A DNA stretch of 9,593 nucleotides from Desulfoprunum sp. (GTDB lineage Bacteria; Desulfobacterota; Desulfobulbia; Desulfobulbales; Desulfocapsaceae): the NCBI GenBank assembly GCA_030696435.1, contig JAUYSF010000143.1:1-9593 (forward strand), given 5' to 3'. Of the stretch, positions 1 to 4,960 are shown in pieces. The notes under the pieces are model-generated. The model worked only from the letters and a program-made list of their open reading frames with translations. It had not been told where the DNA came from and ran no database searches. The position numbers and the translations under genes are program-made. The first letter of the stretch is position 1; every line of letters starts with the position of its first letter.

Positions 1-2280
1 AAGGCCACCGACGTCGAGAATCAGGCAGACATCACCGTTGCCGAGGATGGTACAACCGGCGATACCGGCCGGATTACCGATATAATCCGACAAACCCTTG
101 ATGACGGTCTGTTGCTGGCCCAGTATCTCATCGACAAACAGGCAGATGGTGGTGCCGTGGTTCTCGAGCACTATCAGGATGCCTTCCTCCAAGCGGGTGC
201 TGTCCGGTTCCTTGCCCAGGACCTTGTGCAGGCGCAGGGTCGGATAGAAGGACTCGCGGACCCTGATCAGCTCGTCCCGACTCGGCGTCAGGGTGATATC
301 CTTGGCAGTCGGCCGGAAGGATTCCTTGATGGCCAGGATCGGCACAATGCATTTTTCCTGGCCGACCCGCACCAGCATGCCGTCGATGATGGCCAGGGTC
401 AGCGGAATCCGCAGGTCAACCCGTGTGCCTTTGCCCAGCGTACTGTGGACATCGACCTTGCCCCTGATCTTGGCCAGATTCTGTTTCACCACGTCCATAC
501 CGACGCCCCGGCCGGAGATATCGGTGATTTTTTCGGCGGTCGACAGACCGGCCTGAAAGATCATCCGGAAGACCTTGTCATCGCTCAAGTCCGAACCGTC
601 GCCTTCGATGAGGCCACTGGAGATGGCCTTGGCAATGATTTTATCCCGGTTGAGACCGCGACCATCATCAGAGATGGTGATCCAGATCTCGCCCTCCTCG
701 TGGCGGGCCGACAACACCAGAGTACCGGTCTGATCCTTGCCGGTGCGCAGGCGTTCCTCCGGTGGTTCAAGGCCATGATCGAGCGAATTTCTGAGGATAT
801 GGACCAGCGGGTCGGTGATGGTCTCGATAACGGTCTTGTCAAGCTCGGTCTCCTCTCCGATCAGCTGCAAGTCCACTTTTTTGCCGGATTTGGCCGAGAG
901 ATCGTGCACGAGACGGATCATCTTGCGAAAGAGACCCGAGACCGGGATCATGCGGATCTGCATGGCCATCTCCTGCAGCTCCTTGACCAGTTTGCGCATC
1001 TGCTGAGCGGCCTTGGTGAAGCTCTCCATCTCAAGGCCGGCCAGATCGGGATTGTGGATCAGCATATTCTCGGCGATGACCATCTCACCGATGAGATTGA
1101 TGAGACTGTCGAGTTTATCGAGATCGACCCGGATATCCTGCCTGACCACGGCCTTCTTTTTACCGGCATTCGACCTGGTGGATGCATCATCGACCGGGGG
1201 CTGGGTCCGCTCTTTCTGGCGGACCAGGGCTGTGGCAACCTCGGCCGGCGCAACGACACCCATGTCGATCAGTTCTTCGCCGATCGGTCTTGGCAGCATG
1301 CCATTTTCTCTATCAATTTCCTGATGGTCGATGGCCTCCCGGACCTGCTCTTCCGTGACTATGCCCTCATCGATCAGAATCTGCCCCAGCGGTCTTCGGG
1401 TGATGCCCTGGAGCAGGGCAATATAGCCGGGCAGACCGGAAATATCGCCCTTGCCGCCGTCGACTATGGCTGCGATGGCCTCACGCAGGACATCGACGAC
1501 CTGCAGAAACACCTCGTCCGGTTTTTCACCGACCAGGCTCTCTCCTTCCTTCACACCGGCCAGGACCGTCTCGACTCGATGTGACAGTATCTCAAGATCC
1601 TTATAGCCGAGAAAACCGCAGTTGCCTTTCAAACTATGGATATTGCGGAATAACTCCGCCAGCATCTCCGGCCCATTGCTGACATCCTCCCAAGACAGAA
1701 ATCCCTGCTCGATCTTCTCAATGAGTTCTTCGGCCTCCTTACAGAAGGTATCCTGCATCTCAGGGGTGATGATCATCTCAAAAGACAGCTCCTCGGCCGG
1801 GGAAGTGTCCACCGCCACATACTCAACAGTGGCCTGCACGGCATCCGCCGGTCCGGCAAGCGCCCTCTCGATGGACTCCCGCAACGCCTCGGAAATAAAC
1901 CTGGCCTGATCCTCCATGCCCTGATCGGTATATTCCTGCCCGACCTCCTCAAGTGCTGCCTTGGCAAAATCGCAGGCCTGACAGAGAAGGTGGACATGTT
2001 CCTGCTGCAGGCTGATTTTATCGGAACGAACCAGATCAAGCAGGTTCTCGGCCGAGTGGGCCACCCCCTGGATATTGGTCAGTTCAAGAAAGCCGGCACT
2101 GCCCTTCATCGAATGAAAGAGCCGAAATATGGCGTTCATGGTCTCAAGCCAGTCATCCGCCGACCTGGAGATCCGCCCCAGTTCAATGATGATCGGCTCA
2201 AGCTGTTCGATCATGTCACTGCTTTCTTCAATAAAATCGTGCAGGATTTCTATGTCTTCAGCAGATATTTCAGGACTCAT
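1..2280 (-). CDS. cheA: Chemotaxis histidine kinase CheA with two HPt domains (C-terminus cut by window edge)
   Basis: CheA autophosphorylates under receptor/CheW control and passes phosphate to response regulators. The minus-strand frame is open for 760 codons to the window edge. Visible in order: HPt 1 (about 1-115) with phosphorylatable H56 in HSMKGSAGF; HPt 2 (about 168-275) with H215 in HSLKGNCGF; a linker module at 297-355 built of two 24-residue MshEN-like units; P3 dimerisation helices (about 381-440); P4 ATPase with N box HILRNSLDHG (494-503), G1 DDGRG (538-542), F box (about 570-581), G2 GRGVGMDVV (590-598) and GKGT (616-619); and a CheW-like P5 from about 630. The last visible residues, LILDVGGL, are typical of the end of P5, so probably only a short tail is missing. 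No ordinary P2 domain is seen. Two ATGs are adjacent (2283 and 2280). ATG 2280 is preferred because AAGGGG lies 5 nt upstream. No response regulator gene is visible nearby. Confidence 0.96.
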   Translation of the reverse strand, partial: MSPEISAEDIEILHDFIEESSDMIEQLEPIIIELGRISRSADDWLETMNAIFRLFHSMKGSAGFLELTNIQGVAHSAENLLDLVRSDKISLQQEHVHLLCQACDFAKAALEEVGQEYTDQGMEDQARFISEALRESIERALAGPADAVQATVEYVAVDTSPAEELSFEMIITPEMQDTFCKEAEELIEKIEQGFLSWEDVSNGPEMLAELFRNIHSLKGNCGFLGYKDLEILSHRVETVLAGVKEGESLVGEKPDEVFLQVVDVLREAIAAIVDGGKGDISGLPGYIALLQGITRRPLGQILIDEGIVTEEQVREAIDHQEIDRENGMLPRPIGEELIDMGVVAPAEVATALVRQKERTQPPVDDASTRSNAGKKKAVVRQDIRVDLDKLDSLINLIGEMVIAENMLIHNPDLAGLEMESFTKAAQQMRKLVKELQEMAMQIRMIPVSGLFRKMIRLVHDLSAKSGKKVDLQLIGEETELDKTVIETITDPLVHILRNSLDHGLEPPEERLRTGKDQTGTLVLSARHEEGEIWITISDDGRGLNRDKIIAKAISSGLIEGDGSDLSDDKVFRMIFQAGLSTAEKITDISGRGVGMDVVKQNLAKIRGKVDVHSTLGKGTRVDLRIPLTLAIIDGMLVRVGQEKCIVPILAIKESFRPTAKDITLTPSRDELIRVRESFYPTLRLHKVLGKEPDSTRLEEGILIVLENHGTTICLFVDEILGQQQTVIKGLSDYIGNPAGIAGCTILGNGDVCLILDVGGL

Positions 2281-2285
2281 CATAT

Positions 2286-2302
2286 CCCCTTGCGCTCCTT
2301 TT
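2286..2302 (-). promoter_or_regulatory. Ribosome binding site region of cheA
   Basis: Two purine-rich stretches precede cheA on the minus strand: AAAAGGAG (2295-2302) and AAGGGG (2286-2291). Only AAGGGG is well spaced, 5 nt from the second of two tandem ATGs. AAAAGGAG is 11 nt from the first ATG. The choice changes the protein by one residue. Confidence 0.55.
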
Positions 2303-2474
2303 CATGGTTTCCGGCACAGTTGCACCAACCCACTCTTTCTTTGCTGATCGGTCGAACTCTTGAGATTAGTCGTGAAAACCTATTGCATTTCGCGTACCTA
2401 AAGACACAGATGCACGCTGTATTTAATTAATGATGTTTTTTCAATACGTTATAGAAAAAGAATCTGATTCTGCC

Positions 2475-2518
2475 CTAGCAGTCCCTCAGGCTGGAGAGGG
2501 GCCTGAGAGACCACCTAG
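2475..2518 (-). other. Stem-loop in the spacer upstream of cheA
   Basis: The 2281-2700 spacer has no convincing gene. It holds a perfect 7-bp stem CTCAGGC (2485-2491) / GCCTGAG (2501-2507) around a 9-nt loop. The stem extends by GTC/GAC across a position that is C-A on the plus strand but a G-U wobble in a minus-strand RNA, so it folds better in the cheA direction. After a small internal loop, CTAG pairs with CTAG at the base. About 10 nt past its base in the minus direction comes a short AGAAT/ATTCT repeat followed by a T run. The element could be a leader structure for cheA or an inefficient terminator after the J-domain gene. The structure is seen in the sequence; the role is inferred. Confidence 0.5.
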
Positions 2519-2534
2519 TCCACTAAAGTATACG

Positions 2535-2554
2535 CAGTCTCATTTTGTAGACTG
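2535..2554 (-). repeat. Small hairpin, inverted copy of the 3689-3708 hairpin
   Basis: Read on the minus strand, this 20-base element begins CAGTCTACAAAA and ends AGACTG, forming a 6-bp stem CAGTCT/AGACTG with an 8-nt loop. It matches the terminator hairpin at 3689-3708 (plus strand) at 18 of 20 positions; only the two bases after the A run are swapped. The two copies flank the J-domain gene in opposite orientation. No T run follows it on either strand, so this copy is not an obvious terminator. Confidence 0.55.
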
Positions 2555-2700
2555 TGATTCGTGTCGGTGATGCGAAAGAGGTCATATTCCACTTGCAAAT
2601 CAAGATGAGAACGCGAAGGCAAGCGAGGAGCGACAAAATTGGAATTATGAAAGGAAATGCAGGTCAACAGAGAAGAGGCGGGGAGGAGGAAAGGCAGCCT

Positions 2701-3552
2701 TCAGGCGCATGCCGGGTAGAGGGCATTGTGTCGTTTTAACATATTGATATACATCAGCAATTCTTGGTCTGTCAGAAAACATTTTTCGACAAAATACCCG
2801 CCGATCTTCTGCTGTCGGCACCTCTGGTAGAAGACCAGTTGATCGCGTTGCTGTCTATCGAGAAGACCGAGGTGCACGGCAATTTCGCCAAAGCGCTTTC
2901 CCGGTCGATGCGATTGAAATATTCTTAGGATATCCTTTGGTTGCAGCCAGCCAAGGCTGCAGCCCAGATCGCCGAGGCGCGGCCTGCTGGCCTTCTGCCA
3001 GATCAGGGCGTGGATAATATCCTGCCACCCGGCAACCTGGGCAAAATAGAGAAAATCGCCTAACATCAGTTTTCGGGATGGAAAACAGCCACATTCCGAT
3101 TCAGACTCATAAATATCTTGGTCTGCCAGAGAGTCATCGGCACAATCAGCTGCTGCACTGACCGGTCTGAGGCTGCCGTCAGACCGGTCCTTCCTGAAAG
3201 CCTCGTTCGGGGTGTGAGAAACCGGTTGGCGCAGCAGGCGATCATCCCGTTTTTTAAGGTACAATTTCAGATTCTCATAGGATTCCTGCACACAATGAAA
3301 GCCATCCGAATGTTCCCGGCAGATATCTCCTGCAATTCCGCCTGCCAGATCAGGGTGGGTCTCCCTGGCCCTTTTCCGATAGGCGCTCTTTACGCCCGAC
3401 ATCTGCAGATAGTCGAGAAATTCACGTGATATATCAAGCTCATGGCCGAACAGGACCGTGCAGGATTGGAGCAGTGTGTCAAGAGAAAGCGGGCGTTCCA
3501 TTGTGCACCGTGGAGAGGCGTATACATCAAGAATGATTGTCGTCTGTTCCAT
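2701..3552 (-). CDS. J-domain protein with four MshEN-like repeat units
   Basis: This 283-residue protein combines an N-terminal J-domain with a C-terminal repeat region. The J-domain shows helix II with the diagnostic HPD motif (residues 66-68 in RETHPDLAGG) and a helix III-like stretch ending near 100. J-domains stimulate the ATPase of DnaK/Hsp70 partners. Residues 105-155 look like a polar linker. From 163 to 272, four 24-residue units follow (starts 163, 192, 220, 249), each fitting G-x2-hydrophobic-x3-G-like patterns and spaced 28-29 residues apart, as in MshEN (type II secretion ATPase N-terminal) modules. No signal peptide or membrane segment is seen, so it is probably cytoplasmic. It lacks DnaJ's Gly/Phe and zinc-finger regions. 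The start is uncertain: ATG 3552 follows an in-frame TAG closely, and ATG 3501 (M18) would also keep the J-domain; neither has a good Shine-Dalgarno site. It lies upstream of cheA on the same strand. Its specific function is unknown. Confidence 0.82.
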   Translation of the reverse strand: MEQTTIILDVYASPRCTMERPLSLDTLLQSCTVLFGHELDISREFLDYLQMSGVKSAYRKRARETHPDLAGGIAGDICREHSDGFHCVQESYENLKLYLKKRDDRLLRQPVSHTPNEAFRKDRSDGSLRPVSAAADCADDSLADQDIYESESECGCFPSRKLMLGDFLYFAQVAGWQDIIHALIWQKASRPRLGDLGCSLGWLQPKDILRIFQSHRPGKRFGEIAVHLGLLDRQQRDQLVFYQRCRQQKIGGYFVEKCFLTDQELLMYINMLKRHNALYPACA

Positions 3553-3578
3553 TCGACTTCGGCCTGGATACTCGGCCC

Positions 3579-3607
3579 ACTATAATTTCCGCACCACAAG
3601 AGCACAA
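3579..3607 (-). promoter_or_regulatory. Candidate sigma70 promoter for the J-domain gene
   Basis: On the minus strand, TTGTGC (3602-3607) and TATAGT (3579-3584) are separated by 17 bp. The -10 matches 5 of 6 bases and the -35 only 3 of 6. Transcription would start near 3572, about 20 nt before ATG 3552. The same bases hold a perfect plus-strand TATAAT (3581-3586), so either strand, or both, could use the site. Confidence 0.3.
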
Positions 3608-3686
3608 GCACATTCCAGTAAAATCTATGATATCGGCTAATTAACCAAAAAATCGAGAGCGACTCCGGCTGCAGCAGGGCAGGCAC

Positions 3687-3718
3687 CCCAGTCTACAAAA
3701 GTAGACTGGGCTCTTTTT
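3687..3718 (+). terminator. Rho-independent terminator on the plus strand
   Basis: A perfect 10-bp stem CCCAGTCTAC (3687-3696) / GTAGACTGGG (3701-3710) with an AAAA loop is followed by CTCTTTTT (3711-3718). The other strand lacks a T run, so the direction is plus. No plus-strand gene ends just before it. It lies in the divergent region, about 100 nt downstream of a plus-strand TATAAT and 170 nt before the receiver-like gene. It may end a short RNA or act as a leader attenuator for the che genes. Confidence 0.8.
3689..3708 (+). repeat. Inverted partner of the 2535-2554 hairpin
   Basis: This is the core of the terminator stem-loop. It shares its first 12 bases, CAGTCTACAAAA, and its last 6, AGACTG, with the minus-strand element at 2535-2554. 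Confidence 0.55.
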
Positions 3719-3811
3719 GCAGACGGTGCAATCAGAAAATCTCCAGCAAAAATCCCATTAGCCACATCCTATCTCCTTAATATCTTAGTGAATATTTAGA
3801 ATGCGCCGTAC

Positions 3812-3833
3812 GGGTATGCAAAATGCAGTACCC
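3812..3833. other. Hairpin before the receiver-like gene
   Basis: GGGTATGCA (3812-3820) pairs with TGCA-G-TACCC (3824-3833) across an AAA loop, giving 9 bp with one bulged G. No T run follows on either strand, so it is not a classic terminator. A TAGAAT hexamer (3797-3802), 5 of 6 to a -10 box, lies just upstream but has no good -35. The hairpin would sit in the leader, or over the start region, of the plus-strand operon. A protein-binding or RNA role is possible but unproven. Confidence 0.4.
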
Positions 3834-3889
3834 CTCTGAACAGTAATGGCGTGTTTCTTATTCACCACACCAACACTCTCAATGGCCCT

Positions 3890-4264
3890 ATGAACATTTT
3901 CCTCTATGCTGCCGGCAATCCCGCTTATGCCGAGAAATTGCTGAACCAGATCAATAGCCTCATCGATCTGGAACAGGTGTTCCTGTTGCCGGCAGATTTC
4001 CCGCTCAGCGCCTTCCTGGATTTTGACATGCACAGCGGCGATGTGTTGGTCCTTATCCTCGCCGACAGGAAAGAACTTGATCAGTTGCTGGACATGAAAG
4101 AACTGCTGCAGGATTTTCGCCTCATTCTCATCCTGCCGGACGATGGCGAAGAGACGGTTGCCAGGGGACATCTGCTGATGCCTCGTTATTTATCATTTAT
4201 TAACAGTGATATGACGGAGAGCATCCGGGTCTTGGGACGGATGATCACCCACCAGCACGTATGA
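3890..4264 (+). CDS. Small receiver-like (pseudo-receiver) protein encoded before cheW
   Basis: This 124-residue protein is of unknown function. The sequence alternates strands and helices in the order of a response-regulator receiver: beta1 NIFLYAA (2-8), helix 12-25, beta2 QVFLLPA (29-35), helix 38-45, beta3 VLVLILA (52-58), helix 61-75, beta4 RLILILP (77-83), helix 86-96, beta5 RYLSFIN (99-105), helix 108-119. Phosphorylation residues are absent: there is no acidic pair after beta1, no Asp in the usual place ending beta3, and no Lys after beta5. No membrane segment or signal peptide is seen. The ATG at 3890 is chosen because it begins just before beta1. A GTG at 3851 would add 13 residues, and neither start has a clear ribosome site. 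The gene lies 103 nt before cheW on the same strand, suggesting a chemosensory role, but this is inference from position. Confidence 0.7.
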   Translation: MNIFLYAAGNPAYAEKLLNQINSLIDLEQVFLLPADFPLSAFLDFDMHSGDVLVLILADRKELDQLLDMKELLQDFRLILILPDDGEETVARGHLLMPRYLSFINSDMTESIRVLGRMITHQHV

Positions 4265-4294
4265 TTTTGAACAAGAAAGGCATGCTGCCAAAGC

Positions 4295-4314
4295 GCATTT
4301 TTTCATAAAAATGC
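4295..4314. other. AT-rich hairpin between the receiver-like gene and cheW
   Basis: GCATTTTT (4295-4302) and AAAAATGC (4307-4314) form a perfect 8-bp stem with a TCAT loop, 53 nt before the cheW start. It is mostly A-T pairs, so it is weak as RNA. It could be an operator-like palindrome or chance. Confidence 0.35.
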
Positions 4315-4353
4315 CCGCAGGCCAAATATCTACGACGGACCGAGAAATTTTAC

Positions 4354-4360
4354 AGGGAGG
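4354..4360 (+). promoter_or_regulatory. Ribosome binding site of cheW
   Basis: AGGGAGG lies 7 nt before ATG 4368. It is a strong Shine-Dalgarno sequence and fixes the start there rather than at the in-frame ATG 4311, which has none and falls inside a hairpin stem. Confidence 0.85.
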
Positions 4361-4367
4361 AAAAGCC

Positions 4368-4877
4368 ATGGCACGTCAGGAGCAGGAAAACTGGCACGAT
4401 ACCGAAAACCAGGAAATCAACGAGGATATGGCCAACAAGTATCTGACGTTTTTCCTGGCCAGTGAGGTGTACGGCGTGGAAATAGCCTATGTCACCGAGA
4501 TTATTGGTATCCAAAAGATCACCAGCATACCGGAGATGCCGGACTATATCAGAGGCGTCATCAACCTGCGCGGCAAGGTCATCCCGGTGATGGATGTGCG
4601 CACACGTTTTAGAATGACACAGCGCGAATACGATGAGCGGACCTGCATCATCGTGGTCGACATCACCGGCACCACGGTCGGTCTGGTGGTCGATGAGGTC
4701 AGCGAGGTGGCGGACATCCCGGCAGATCAGGTCGAGCCGCCACCGATGGGCCGCCAGGGCAAGGGTAATGCCTTCATCAAAGGTATGGGAAAATCGGGGG
4801 ATGCTGTGAAGATTCTTCTGAATGTCGAGGCCCTGATCAGAGAAGAGGATCTTGACGCTGTAATGGAAATTGAATGA
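4368..4877 (+). CDS. cheW: Chemotaxis coupling protein CheW
   Basis: CheW links chemoreceptor tips to CheA in the cytoplasmic signalling array. The 169-residue protein is of normal CheW length. It begins with a polar 20-residue extension, then the two SH3-like lobes: KYLTFFLASEVYGVEIAYV (24-42), the hallmark IPEMPDYIRGVINLRGKV (54-71) with the NLRG receptor/CheA contact motif at 66-69, VIPVMDVR (71-78), IIVVDITGTTVGLVVDEVSEV (94-114), and a final ILLNVEAL strand (149-156). The linker between lobes is slightly rich in Gly, Pro and Lys (123-145) but unremarkable. It follows the receiver-like gene and precedes two receptor genes on the same strand, probably in one operon. Its stop codon is also the first base triplet of a hairpin with the following spacer. 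Confidence 0.95.
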   Translation: MARQEQENWHDTENQEINEDMANKYLTFFLASEVYGVEIAYVTEIIGIQKITSIPEMPDYIRGVINLRGKVIPVMDVRTRFRMTQREYDERTCIIVVDITGTTVGLVVDEVSEVADIPADQVEPPPMGRQGKGNAFIKGMGKSGDAVKILLNVEALIREEDLDAVMEIE

Positions 4878-4908
4878 TCGGCCCTCTCCTGCGGGAAAAC
4901 GCCGATCA
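4875..4908 (+). other. Hairpin overlapping the cheW stop codon
   Basis: TGATCGGC (4875-4882, starting with the cheW TGA) is perfectly complementary to GCCGATCA (4901-4908), giving an 8-bp stem with an 18-nt loop. No T run follows, so it is not a standard terminator. Its position between cheW and the receptor gene suggests partial attenuation or protection of the upstream mRNA end; this is inference. Confidence 0.5.
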
Positions 4909-4960
4909 CAGAGAATATCACCAGATCAACTGATAATAAACATATTCACCGAGGCACATT

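Noticed and set aside
112..1584. 490-codon plus-strand ORF opposite cheA
   Set aside because: The minus strand carries an unmistakable CheA with all kinase motifs in frame across this whole stretch. The plus ORF has no recognisable domain and is a codon-bias shadow.
2554..2739. 61-codon plus-strand ORF in the spacer, overlapping the end of the J-domain gene
   Set aside because: It has low-complexity Arg/Gly/Glu content, no ribosome site and no recognisable features, and it overlaps the J-gene end.
3719..3850. Possible riboswitch such as a c-di-GMP class in the leader of the receiver-like gene
   Set aside because: No conserved riboswitch core was recognised; only one simple hairpin (3812-3833) is visible.
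3785..4171. 128-codon minus-strand ORF opposite the receiver-like gene
   Set aside because: The plus-strand frame shows an ordered beta/alpha pattern and lies in line with cheW. The minus frame shows no such pattern and no ribosome site.
4279..4303. Possible terminator GGCA-TGC-TGCC followed by a T run before cheW
   Set aside because: It has only a 4-bp stem, and the T run starts 8 nt away and belongs to another hairpin.
4311..4367. Upstream in-frame ATG for cheW at 4311
   Set aside because: It has no Shine-Dalgarno and lies in a hairpin stem. ATG 4368 has AGGGAGG at ideal spacing.
4901..4908. GCCGATCA resembling a sigma28 (FliA) -10 box before the first receptor
   Set aside because: There is no TAAA-like -35 at the required distance, and the bases are fully explained by the inverted repeat with the cheW stop. 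A similar ACCGAGAA at 4339 and an ACCGATCA upstream of cheA also lack a -35.
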